Notes under the pieces: generated by a model
Database searches by the model: none
Told to the model about the DNA's origin: nothing
What the model saw: the letters and a program-made list of their open reading frames with translations, nothing else
Made by a program: the position numbers and the translations under genes
Assembly: GCF_040869045.1 (NCBI RefSeq)
Contig: NC_090319.1
Coordinates: 338,810,302 to 338,874,301, forward strand
DNA: 64,000 nt
Reading direction: 5' to 3'
Origin: Eurosta solidaginis
Lineage: Eukaryota > Arthropoda > Insecta > Diptera > Tephritidae
Shown here: positions 46,233-57,855 of the stretch, piece by piece
Layout of the letters: every line of letters starts with the position of its first letter
Numbering within the stretch: the first letter of the stretch is position 1

Positions 46233-47840
46233 TTAACCTAGAGTCCAACAGTAGTCGCTCATCATGCCTTCATCCCAAAATCCTTGGTATCGTCTTTCAA
46301 TGTTGGCTAGATCTTGGTGTAGCCGCTCTCCTTGTTCGTCGCTCGTATCACCCAAGTTTTGGGGGAAAAAAATCGAGATGGGAATGCAGAAAATACATCT
46401 TTAGAGACATTCTAGCTCCAATCTTTCGATAATTTTCCAACATATCACCAATAATTTCCTCAAAATTAGGGGATTTGTGATTACCAAGAAAGTGGTGAAC
46501 GATATTTTGAAAAGATGCCCATGCGGGTGCTTCATGGGGCGTTAAACATTTTGTAAATTTTTTGTAAATTTTTGTCAGCCATTAATTTTCTAATATCAGG
46601 TCCGACAAATATTCCTTCTTTGATTTTTGCATATGACAATTTAGGAAACAACTTGACTAAGTACTGAAAACCGGTCTTTGACGGTTTAATGCTTTGACGA
46701 AGATCTTTATAAGCCTTAGTTTAATGTGTAGAGGTGGCAGGAAAATGTCTTGTGGATTTACAAGTGGTTCAGCGGAGACGTTTTGCTGTCCAGGCTCATA
46801 TTGAGTACGACTTTGCCATTATTTTCTCACATAATGATGTTCAGTTACGCGGCTATCCCACAAGCATAAAAAACAACAAAATTTGGTGAATCCAGATTGC
46901 ATCTCAGTTAAGATACCAATTACCTGTTGAAATAATATAAAAAATAAGTGTTTTCGATTTAATTGGAATTAATGTTTAAACCTTAAGATCACCACATATT
47001 TTCTATTTATGATCATTGTATTTGATGAAGCACAGGATCTTCCGCATTGTTTCGTAGCATTCCTTCGTTTGTACTACATGAGCAATCGGAATAGATGATT
47101 TGTTATTTCCATTGTGGAGAAGAGCTGCTTTTAGGCTGTATTTGGAGCCATCAATGAATAAACGCCATTCGTTCGTTCCTACGGTGTATTCATTTCATCA
47201 ACTAAACCATTAATATCGTTACAGAAACTTAGTTTGTCTTCTTTTTTTGAAGAACAGTAGAAGTGTCTGATTTCTGTTTCTGTATACAGTAACTTGTGTT
47301 CGAGAGTCTAGATATTTCCATTGCTGCAACCGTGATGCTAGCAACTCTGCTTTTTGTTTGCACAAATTCAAATCACGAATCAAATCGCTTAGTTCATCTT
47401 GCGAAATTAAATGTGTAGCTTCCATAACAAAGTCGCTTTCACTGCTCGGGGGTGATGGAGTTAAAGTTTCCAGGACGTTTCCACTTATACTTGGACAAAC
47501 TGGCAATGAATCATTAGCAGTACGTGGAACTGGCTTGGATACTGATGATACATGAGGATATTTATATTTTTTTTAATTTTTTTGCATTTATACCCGTAAC
47601 TTTCATCAAACAAAAGTAGCAATCATCTACATGATTTTTAGGTTCTCTCCAGAGCGCTGGCATTGAAAAGGAAAAGTACTCACTTTCTCCCAATGACCAC
47701 TTATACAGCTTTGTTTTGCATGCATTACAAATAAATTTCGGTATCCATGACTTATGACTGTCTGCTACTCTGAAACCAAAGTAGTGCAGATACGCATCTT
47801 TGAACGCATTTGTTATTATTTTGCCACTTTTTTTAATCAC
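46233..47840 (-). pseudogene. Decayed member of a multicopy arthropod gene family
   Basis: Minus-strand pieces occur in the order of a protein family that I recognise as present in many near-identical, usually unnamed copies in arthropod genomes. From 47840: KSWIPKFICNACKTKLYKW, then PALWREPKNHVDDCYFCLMK (a Cys-rich zinc-binding region), then ELSDLIRDLNLCKQKAELLA (about 47400). Next come WRLFIDGSKYSLKAALLHNG, SGFTKFCCFLCLWDSR (about 46880) and LPPLHIKLRLIK. It ends with DEQGERLHQDLANIERRYQG and a final DYCWTLG before the stop at 46233. Several in-frame stops and frameshifts break it, so this copy is dead. The family's biochemical role is unknown to me. High copy number and the FCLCLWDSR-type core suggest a transposon origin, which is inference. 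Confidence 0.8.
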
Positions 47841-48099
47841 ATAACAACCACCAACGTAACAAAAACATTTTGAATCAACTTTGCAACACCGTCTCTGTAT
47901 TTTTATTCGCTCTAATCACTTATATTATTTTACAGTTACAGTTGAAATTACTTATCAAGCAGTGCCACTATTTAAAAGCTGCTATAACAGCACAATGGTG
48001 CTATCATGCGAGAACTCGGAATCTAGAATCAATCTTAAAAAACTGAATGCAGATTCGCATTCAGCATCTAATATCTAATATATCTAATATCTAATCTAA

Positions 48100-51000
48100 T
48101 ATATATTATAAATGGGAAAGTTTGGATGTTAAGATGTTTGGATGTTTGGATGTTTGTATGTTTGGATGTTTGGATGTTTGGATGTTTGGATGTTTGTCCA
48201 GACGTTTGTCTTTGTGACTCAATAACGCAAGAACGGCTGGACCGATTTGGATGAAATTTTGCACACATATAGCCAATAGTCTAGAAGGATCTACTAGCTA
48301 TATATTTTTGAAAAGGGGCGTGGTCCCCGCCCCCTAGGAACAGTTATAATTTAATTATTATATTTTTTCGTCTTTGCGACTGAATCACGCCAGAATGGCT
48401 ACACGGACATGGAAAGAGGGGTGGGGGTCCCACGACCCCTTCGAGAAATTATTTTTCATAATTTTTACACATTATAACTTTACGTATACTGGCCTTCACC
48501 AATATCACAGACTCAAGGGGTCAAATAAGTCGAGGGCTTACAAAGTAAGCAGTGACACCCTCCGCCCGCCCCCTTTATCTCCCACTCTGGTGTAAAATCC
48601 ATAAATTTTTATAACTCAATCTAAATTTTCTCCTAAATCAATAGTTTTTGGTATCTGGTACATACAGAACGAGATCTAGACAATTTTGGAGGAACGATCA
48701 GTGGTCCTCTCCTCTACTCCCGCCATCCGCACTCCATCAATTGTTTTTATTAGCACGCTTTTATTAGCTTTACCTGTATGTTTCTATCTAACTTTTTATT
48801 CGCTCCAATGCGCCTGCTGCCTTATTAACATGGTTTTATAATTAGCTTCACCTTATTTGTAATCCCGTAAGGGTCATATCGAGACCCTTCCGGGATCATA
48901 TCTGGATGGTTTTCGGGATCGGTCCGGGATTACGCCGGGGTAATTTCGGGACTTTTTCGGGATCATTTTGGGACCCTTCCGGGATCATTTCTGTATAGTT
49001 TACGGGATCCGTCCGGGATCCCGTCGGGGTTATTTTGGAACATTTTTGGGACCCTTCCGGCATCATTTCTGGATGGTTTTCGGGATCCGTGCGGGATCTC
49101 GTCGGGGTCATATGGGGACTTTTTCGGGATCATTTGGGGGCTCTTCCGGCATCATTTCTGGATGGTTTTCGGGATCCGTCCGGGATCTCGTCGGGGTCAT
49201 TTGGGGACTTTTTCGGGATCATTTTGGGGCTCATCCGGCATCATTTCTGGATGGTTTTCGGGATCCGTGCGGGGTCCCGTCGGGGTCATTTCGGGAATTT
49301 TTCGCGACTAATACGGGATCATTTGGGAACCCTTTCGGCATCATTTCTGGATTGTTTTCGGGATCCGTCCGGGATCCCGTCGGGGTCATTTCGGGACTTT
49401 TTCGCGACTAATACGGGATCATTTGGGAACCCTTTCGGCATCATTTCTGGATGGTTTTCGGGATCCGTCCGGGATCCCATTAGGGTAATTTCGGGACTAT
49501 TAGGGGATCATTTGGGAACCTTTCCGGCATCATTTCTGGATAATTTTTGGGATCCGTCCGGGATGCCGACGAGGTCATTTCGGGACTATTTCGGGATCCT
49601 TTGGGATACCTACCGGCATCATTTCTGGATGGTTTTTGGGATTCGTCCGGGATCCCGTCGTGGTCCTTTCGGGACTTTTTTTCGACTAATACGGGATCAT
49701 TTGCGGACCCTTTCGGCATCATTTCTGGATAGTTGTCGGGATCCCGTCACAGTCATTTCGGGAATATTAGGGGATCATTTGAGGACCTTTCCGGAATCAT
49801 TTCTGTATTGTTTTCGGAATACTTTCAGGATCCCGTCAGGGTCATTTTGGGACTTTTTCGGGGCTAATACGGGATCATTTGGGGATCCTCTAGGGGTCGT
49901 TTCGTGACTTTTTCTGTTTTATTTCGGGATCATTTGGGGACCCTTCCGGCATAATTTCTTTATGGTTTGCCGGATCCATCAGGGTCATTTCGGGACCATT
50001 TTGGGATCATTTGGGGACCCTTCCGAGATCATTTCTGGATCCGTCCGGGATGCCGTAGGAGCCATTTCGGGATTTTTTGTTACTTTTCCGGGATCATTTC
50101 TGGATCTGTGCGGGATCCCATCTGGGTCATTTCCGGACTATTTCGGGATCATTTTGGGATCCTTCCGGAATCATTTCTGTATGGTTTTCGCGATCCGTCG
50201 TTGATTCCCTCGGAGCCATTTCGGAACCTTTTCTGGAGTATGTCGGGGTCATTTGGGGACTTTTTCGGGATCATTTGGGGCTCTTCCGGCATCATTTCTG
50301 GATGGTTTTCGGGATCCGTGCGGGATCTCGTCGGGGTCATTTGGGGACTTTTTCGGGATCATTTGGGGGCTCTTCCGGCATCATTTCTGGATGGTTTTCG
50401 GGATCCGTCCGGGATATCGTCGGGGTCATTTGGGGACTTTTTCGGGATCATTTGGGCATCATTTCTGGATGGTTTTCGGGATCCGTCCGGGATCCCATCA
50501 GGATAATTTCGGGACTATTAGGGGATCATTTGTGGACCTTTCCGGCATCATTTCTGGATAATTTTCGGTATCCGCCCGGGATGCCGACGAGGTCATTTCG
50601 GGATTATTTCGGGATCATTTGGGATACCTACCGGCATCATTTCTGGATGGTTTTTGGGATTCGTCCGGGATCCCGTCGGGGTCATTTCGGGACTTTTTCT
50701 CGACTAATACGGGATCATTTTCGGACCCTTCCGGCATAATTTCTGGATAGTTGTCGGGATCCGTTCGGGATCCCGTCACGGTCATTTCGGAATTATTAGG
50801 GGATCATTTGGAGACCTTTCCGGCATCATTTCTGGATAGTTTTTGGAATCCTTTCGGGATCCCGTCAGGGTCATTTCGGGGCTTTTTCGGTATCATTTAA
50901 GGATGGCTTTCAGGATTCGTCCGGGAACCCGTCAGGGTAATTTCTGGACTTTTCCGAGACTATTTCGGGATCATTTTGGGACCTTCCCAAGATCATTTCT

Positions 51001-53623
51001 GGATGTATTTCGGGATTTGTCCGGGATGCCCTCAGGGTCATTTTGGGACTATTAGTTGAGCATTTGAGGACCGTTCCGGCATCACTTCTGGATGGTTTTC
51101 GGTATCCGTTCAGATTCCCGTCGGAATTATTGCGGGACTTTTTCGGGATCATTTGGGGGCTCTTCCGGCATCATTTCTGGATGGTTTTCGGGATCCTTCC
51201 GGGACCCCTCAGGATAATTTCGGGACTATTAGGGGATCATTTGTGGACCTTTCCGGCATCATTTCTGGATAATTTTCGGTATCCGTCCGGGATGCCGACG
51301 AGGTCATTTCGGGATTATTTCGGGATCATTTGGGATACCTACCGGCATCATTTCTGGATGGTTTTTGGGATTCGTCCGGGATCCCGTCGGGGTCATTTCG
51401 GGACTTTTTCTCGACTAATACGGGATCATTTGCGGACCCTTCCGGCATAATTTCTGGATAGTTGTCGGGATCCGTTCGGGATCCCGTCAGGGTCTTTTCG
51501 GAACTATTGGGAGATCATTTGTGGACCTTTCCGGCATCATTTCTGGTTAGTTTTCGGGATCCTTTCCGGGTCCCATCAGGGTCATTTCGGGACTTTTTCG
51601 GCATCATTTAAGATTGGTTTTCAGGATTCGTCCGGGATCTGTCAGGGTAATTTCTGGACTTTTCCCAGATTATTTCGGGATAATTTTGGGACCCTCCCAA
51701 GATCATTTCTGGATGGATTTCGGGATCTGTCCGGGATGCCGTCAGGGTCATTTTGGGACTATTAGGTGATCATTTGAGGACCTTTTCGGCATCACTTCTG
51801 GATGGTTTTCGGTATCCGCTCAGGATCCCGTCGGAATTATTGCGGTACTTTTTCGGGATCATTTGGTGTCCCTTCCGGCATCATTTCTGGATGGTTTTTG
51901 GGATTCGTCCGGCATCCCGTCGGGTTCATTTCGGGACTTTTTCTCGACTAATACGGGATCATTTGCGGGCCCTTTCGGCATCATTTCTAGATAGTTGTCG
52001 GGATCCGTTCGGGATCCCGTCAGGGTCTTTTCGGAACTATTAGGTGATCATTTGAGGACATTTCCGGCATCATTTCTGAATAGTTTTCGGGATCCTTTCG
52101 GGGTCCAGTCAGGGTCATTTCGGGACTTTTTCGGGATCATTTAGAGATGGCTTTCAGGATTTGTCCGGGAACCCGTCAGGGTAATTTCTGAACTTTTCCT
52201 AGACTATTTCGGGATAATTTTGGGACCTTCCCAAGATCATTTCTGGATGGATTTTGGGATCAGTCCGGGATGCCGTCAGGGTCATTTTGCTATTAGGTGA
52301 TCATTTGAGGACCTTTCCGGCATCACTTCTGGATAGTTTTCGGTATCCGATCAGGATCCCCTCGGAATCAAGGCGGGGCTTTTTCGGGATCATTTGGGGT
52401 CCCTCCCAAGATCATTTCTGGATGGATTTCGGGATCTGTCCGGGTTCCCGTCAGGGTCATTTAGGGGTGCGTTCGAGATCCCGTCAGGGTCATTTCGGGA
52501 CTATATCGGGATCATTTCTGGATGGTTTATGGGATCCGTCCATGACCCCTTAAGGGTCATTTCGGGACTATTAGGTGATCATTTGAGGACCTTGCCGGCA
52601 TCACTTCTGGATGATTTTCGGTATCCGTTCGGGATCCCGTCGGAGTCAATGCGGGACTTTTACGGAATCATTTGGGATTCCTTCCGGCATCATTTCTGGA
52701 TGGTTTTCGGGATTTGTCCGGGATCCCGTCGGGGTTATTTCGGGACCTTTTCGGGGCTAATACGGGATCATTTGGGGATCCTCTAGGGGTCGTTTCGTGA
52801 CTTTTTCTGTATTATTTCGGGATCATTTTGGGACCCTTTCGGCATAATTTCTTGATGGTTTGCCGGATCCATCAGGGTCATTTCGGGACCATTTTGGGAT
52901 CATTTGGGGACCCTTCCGAGATCATTTCTGGATCCGTCCGGGATGCCGTAGGAGCCATTTCGGTATTTTATGTTACTTTTCCGGGATAGTTTTTGCACCC
53001 TTCCGGGATCATTTCTGGATCTGTGCGGGATCCCATCTGGGTCAATTCCGGACTATCTCGGGATCATTTTGGAATCCTTCCGGAATCATTTCTGTATGGT
53101 TTTCGCGATCCATCGTGGATCCCCTCGGAGCCATTTCGGAACTTTTTCTGGAGTTAGTCGGGATAATTTAGGGACCCTTCCTGGATATTTTCTGGATGGT
53201 TTTTGAGATCCACCCGGGAGCCCGTCAGGGTCATTTCGGAACCTTTTCGGGATCATTTTGGAACACCTTCAGGGATCATTTCTGTGTGGTTCTCTGGATA
53301 CGTCTAGAATCGTGTCGCTCTCATTTCGGGTTTTTTGGGACTATTCGGGGAACTTTTGGAGACCCTTTCGGGGCATTTCTGGATGGTTTTCGGGATCCGT
53401 CCGTGATAGCGTTGGCGTCATTTCGTAGATTTTTCTGGATAATTTCGGGATCATTTGGGATCCTATCAGGTTATCAGCTCATTTAGTTCTTTTTTTTACT
53501 CAATTACAAAAATAAAATGCATTAGACAGAAAACAAAATTTTAAACAGATAATAAGCAGGCTAACGCGAATAGCCCATATATTTAAAATTTTCCTTGCGG
53601 ACGGGGCCGCGGGTAAAGGCTAG
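48100..53623 (+). mobile_element. Helitron-like element 1 of a head-to-tail series
   Basis: It starts CTAATATATATTATAAATGG, then a GTTTGGATG repeat and CAAGAACGGCTGGACCGATT, a 5' end common to arthropod Helitron-like elements. It ends CCGCGGGTAAAGGCTAG followed by T, with a short GC-rich palindrome (GCGGACGGGGCCGC) just upstream, as Helitron 3' ends have a hairpin before CTRR. There are no inverted ends and no target duplication. No Rep/helicase gene is present, so it is non-autonomous. Most of its length is a minisatellite. Confidence 0.75.
48865..53475 (+). repeat. GC-rich minisatellite, 89-bp and 100-bp units, in element 1
   Basis: Units read CATTTCTGGATGGTTTTCGG, then successive 11-mers: CGGGATCCGTC, CGGGATCCCGT, CGGGGTCATTT, CGGGACTTTTT, CGGGATCATTT and GGGGACCCTTC. 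Six 11-mers plus a 23-bp block give 89 bp. Units with the extra 11-mer CGCGACTAATA are 100 bp. Roughly 50 units are present, with many local variants. Plus-strand open frames of up to 290 codons arise because the 11-mer has no stop in any plus frame. Confidence 0.93.
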
Positions 53624-54033
53624 TTATATTATAAATGGGAAAGTTTGGATGTTTAGATGTTTGGATGTTTGGATGTTTGTCTTTGTGACTCAATCACGCA
53701 AGAACGGCTGGACCGATTTGGATGAAATTTGGCATGCATATAGCCAATAGTCTAGAAGGATCTACTAGCTATATATTTTTCAAAAGGGGCGTGGTCTCCG
53801 CCCCCTAGGAATAGCTATAATTTAATTATTATATTTTTTTGTCTTTGCGACTGAATCACGCCAGAACGGCTTCACGGATTTTCGGACAGAGAATAGGCTA
53901 CTGGCGAAATTTTTTTCGAACATGGAAAGGGGATATGGGGTTCCACGACCCCTTACGTATACTGACCTTCACCAATATTACAAACTCAATGGGTGAAATA
54001 AGTCGAGGGCTTACAAAGTGAGCAGTGATACAA

Positions 54034-54056
54034 CCCCCCCCCCCCCCCCCCCCCCC
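54034..54056. repeat. Run of 23 C residues
   Basis: An uninterrupted poly-C run inside element 2, where element 1 has CTCCGCCCGCCCCC. Length in the assembly may be unreliable. Confidence 0.95.
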
Positions 54057-55328
54057 TTTCGCGCGTAAAATCTAAAAATTGTTATAACTCAATGTAAATT
54101 TTGTCCTAAAATCAATAATTTTTGGTATCTGGCTCATACAGATCGAGTTGTAAACAATTTTGGAAAAACGATCAGTGGTACTCTCCTCGTCCCGCCATCC
54201 GGCCTCCTTCAATTGTTTTTATTAGCACGCTTTTATCAGCTTTACCTGTATGTTTCTTTGTAACTCTTCATTCGCTCCAACGCGCCTGTTGCCTTATTAA
54301 CATGGTTTTATAATTATCTTCACCCTATTTGTAATCCCGTTTGGGTCATATCGAGACCCTTCCGGGATCATTTCTGGATGGTTTTCGGGATCCGTCCTCA
54401 ATCCCGCCGGGGTCATTTCTGGACTATTCCGGGATTATTTTGGGACCCTTCCGGGATCATTTGTGTATAGTTTTCGGGATCCGTTCGGGATTCCGTCGGG
54501 ATTATTTTGGGACATTTTCGGGACTATTCCGGGATCATTTCGGGACTATTTCGCGATCATTTGAGGACCCTTCCGGCATCATTTCTGGACGGTTTTCGGG
54601 ATCCCGTCGGGGTCATTTCGGAACTTTTTCTCGACTAAGACGGATCATTTGGGGACCCTTTCGGCACCATTTCTGGATTGTTTTCGGGATCCGTCCGGGT
54701 CCCGTCGGGGTCATTTCTGGACTTTTTCTCGACTGATACGGGATCATTTGAGGACCCTTTCGGCATCATTTCTGGATGGTTTTTGGGTTCCGTCCGGATC
54801 CCGTCAGGGTCATTTCGGGGCCCTTTCTCGACTAATACGGGATCATTTCTGGATGGTTTTCGGGTTCCGTCCGGATCCCGTCAGGGTCATTTCGGGGCCC
54901 TTTCTCGACTAATACGTTATCATTTAGGGACCCTTTCGGCATCATTTCTCGATGGTTTTCGGGATCCGTCCGGGATCCCGTCGGGGTCATTTCGGGACTT
55001 TTTCTCGACTAATACGGGATCATTTGGGGACCTTTTCGGCATCATTTCTGTATGGTTTTCGGGATCCGTTCGGGATCCCTTCAGGGTCATTTTGGGACTT
55101 TTTCTCGACTAATACGGGTTCATTTGAGGTACCTTCCGGCATCATTTCTAGATGGTTTTCGGGATCCATCAGGGATCCCGTCGGGGTAATTTCTGGACTT
55201 TTTCTCGACCAATACGGGATCATTTGGGGTAGCTTCCGGCATCATTGCTAGATGGTTTTCGGGATCCGTCCGGGATCCCGTCGGGGTGATTTCGGGACTT
55301 TTTCTCGACTAATACGGGATCATTTATA

Positions 55329-56488
55329 ATTTATTTATTTATTTATTTACGGTCTTTAAGACCTAGTTCAAGGTAAAAAAAAAAATATATATATATATAT
55401 ATATAAATAAATTGTATACATTAAATGCTTAATGACTTACAGTATAAAAATAATTTTGCTTTAAACTTATTAATATTTTCACAGTCTTTTATCGCATTTG
55501 GTAATTCATTGTACTTTTTATAACCTATATATTCTAAAGTCTTCTTCGCGAACTCCGTTCTTACTCTAGGCAGTCTTATATTTCCGCTGCTTCTAGTTCC
55601 ATAGTTATGTATTTCATGATTAAAATGTATTCTCCCGTTCAGATAATTCGGTGTTATTCCTAATTTCATATGATGTATAAATTTCAATGTGAAATAATAT
55701 ATCGACTGTTTTACACTGAGCCAGTTTAACATATTTAGCATTGTAGTTTTTGGTGTTCTAAGCGAACATTTTAAAATTAATCGCATTGCCTTGTTTTGTT
55801 GTATCTGCAGTTTTTTTATTTGTGTGTCATTTGCTAATAGCAGGATTGTTGGACAATAGATAAAGTGCGGTTCAATAATTGATCGATACACTAATAATTT
55901 GTGTCGTTGACTAATATATTTACAAGTTCTGTACATAAAACCAATTTTTTTTGCAATTTTGTTTTCTAAATAATTTATGTGTTCTCCAAATCTAAGGTTT
56001 TTGTCGATCCAGACTCCTAGGTATTTGATCTTGTCTACTTGCTGAATTTCAACATTTCTTATCTTCAGAGTAATATTGCTAAGGGTATTGGCACCCATAA
56101 TGCTTTGATTTTTGCAAAATATCATACTTTTGGTTTTATCCACGTTCACTTTCAACTTTCTATGGCATAGCCATTTGTAAAGGGAGTCTAAGTCTTCTTG
56201 CATTTTCGATACCGCAAAGCCCTCACTTCTTTCACTAATGGTTATCAATGCATCATCCGCAAATAGTCGAATATTGCAATATTTCAAGCATTCTTTAATA
56301 TCGTTAATATATATTGTAAACAATAGCGGTGCCAATACTGAACCTTGCGGTAGCCCAATATGTACATCAGCAACCGGTGAAACTGCACTTCCAATTATCG
56401 TCTTCTGTTTTCTATTACTCAAATAGCTTCTGAACCATTCCAAGGATTTTCCTCTTATCCCATTATTAAACATAACATTCAGCAGTTG
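55329..56488 (-). mobile_element. 5'-truncated LINE inserted in the minisatellite
   Basis: A TAAA-repeat tail (complement of the TTTATTTATTTATT at 55329-55350) and an AT dinucleotide run mark the 3' end on the minus strand. The 5' end stops at about 56488 inside the reverse transcriptase frame. The minisatellite sequence resumes on both sides in a continuous unit (GGGATCATTT on the left, TTGGGGACC on the right). No clear target duplication was found. Confidence 0.88.
55421..56488 (-). pseudogene. Reverse transcriptase, C-terminal portion of a non-LTR element
   Basis: An uninterrupted frame of just over 350 codons. In order it shows GIRGKSLEWFRSYLSNRKQK (RT block before the palm), GLPQGSVLAPLLFTIYINDI (domain 4), RLFADDALI (active-site FADD, domain 5), KLKVNVDKTKSMIF (domain 6) and IKYLGVWID (domain 7). 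A long C-terminal region typical of jockey/CR1-type LINEs follows and ends at a stop at 55421. The endonuclease and the first RT blocks are missing because of 5' truncation, so the protein would not be active although the frame has no internal stop. The open frame indicates a fairly recent insertion. Confidence 0.9.
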
Positions 56489-57855
56489 GGGACCTTATCG
56501 GAATCATTTCTGTATGGTTTTCGGGATCCGTTCGGGATCCCTTCAGGGTCATTTTGGGACTTTTTCTCGACTAATACGGGTTCATTTGAGGTACCTTCCG
56601 GCATCATTGCTAGATGGTTTTCGGGATCCGTCCGGGATCCAATCAGGGTAATTTCGGGACTATTTCGGGATCATTTGGGCTACCTTCCGGCTTCATTTCT
56701 AGATGGTTTTCGGGATCAGTCCGGGATCCCGTCAGGGTCATTTCGGTACTATTTCGGGATCATTTGGGCAACCTTCCGGCTTCATTTCTAGATGGTTTTC
56801 GGAATCCGTCCGGGATCCCGTAAGGTCATTTCGGTACTATTTCGGGATCATTTGGGCTACCTTCCGGCTTCATTTCTAGATGGTTTTCGGGATCCGTCCG
56901 GGATCCCGTCAGGGTCATTTCGGGACTATTTCGGTATCATTTGGGGTACCTTCCGGCTTCATTTCTAGATGGTTTTCTGGATCCGTCCGGGATCCCGTCT
57001 TGGTCATTTCGGGACTTTTTCTCGACTTATACAGGATCATTTGGGGACCCTTTCTTCATCATATCTGGATGCTTTTCGGGATCCGTCCAGGAACCCGTCG
57101 GGGTTATTTCGGGACTTTTTCTCGACTAATACGGTATCATTTGGGGACGCTTTCGGCATCATATCTGGATGCTTTTCGGGATCCGTCCGGGATCCCGTCG
57201 GGGTCATTCCGGGACTATTTCGGGATCATTTGGGGTACCTTCCGGCATCATTTCTGGATAGTTTTCGGAACCCGTCTGGGATCCCGTCGGGGTCATTTCA
57301 GGACTTTTTCGGGACTAATACGGGATCATTTTGGGACCCTTCCGGAATCATTTCTGTATGGTTTTCGCGATCCGTCGTGGATCCCCTAAGGACCCTTCCT
57401 GGATATTTTCTGGATGGTTTTTGAGAACCGTCCGGGAGCCCGTCAGAGTCATTTCGGAACTTTTTTGGGACTATTTCGGGATCATTTTTGTACCCTTCAG
57501 GCATCATTTCTTTGTGGTTCTCTGGATAAGTCTAGAATCGTTTCGTTTTCATTTCGGGTTTTTTGGGACTATTCCGGAAACTTTTGGAGACCCTTCCGTG
57601 GCATTTCTAGATGGTTTTCGGGATCTGTCCGCGATAGCGTCGGGGTCATTTCGTGGATTTTTCTAGATAATTTCGGGATCATTTGAGGATCCTATCAGGT
57701 TATCAGCTCATTTAGTTCTTTTTTTACTCAATTACAAAAATAAAATGAATTAGACAGAAACATCTTTTTAAACAGATAACTTGACAAGCAGGCTAACGTG
57801 AATATCCCATATATTTAATTTTCTCCTTGCGAACGGGGCCGCGGGTAAAGGCTAG

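Larger units (their letters stand above)
54335..57700 (+). repeat. GC-rich minisatellite in element 2
   Basis: Same 11-mer-based units as in element 1, here dominated by 100-bp units with TTTTTCTCGACTAATACGGG. Around 56590-56960 a block of shorter related units ending GGCTTCATTTCTAGATGG is nearly homogeneous, which points to recent local amplification. The array is split by the LINE insertion. Confidence 0.92.
53625..57855 (+). mobile_element. Helitron-like element 2, immediately following element 1
   Basis: The 5' end TATATTATAAATGGGAAAGT begins right after the CTAG-T of element 1. The same landmarks follow (CAAGAACGGCTGGACCGATT, AAAAGGGGCGTGG). It ends CGCGGGTAAAGGCTAG at 57855. The GTTTGGATG repeat is shorter than in element 1. 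A LINE fragment interrupts it at 55329-56488; without that, the element is about 3.1 kb. Confidence 0.75.

Noticed and set aside
49035..49907. Plus-strand open frame of 290 codons and many similar ones to 63.7 kb
   Set aside because: They lie wholly in the minisatellite. All three plus frames are open because the 11-mer lacks stops, and the peptide is just the translated repeat.
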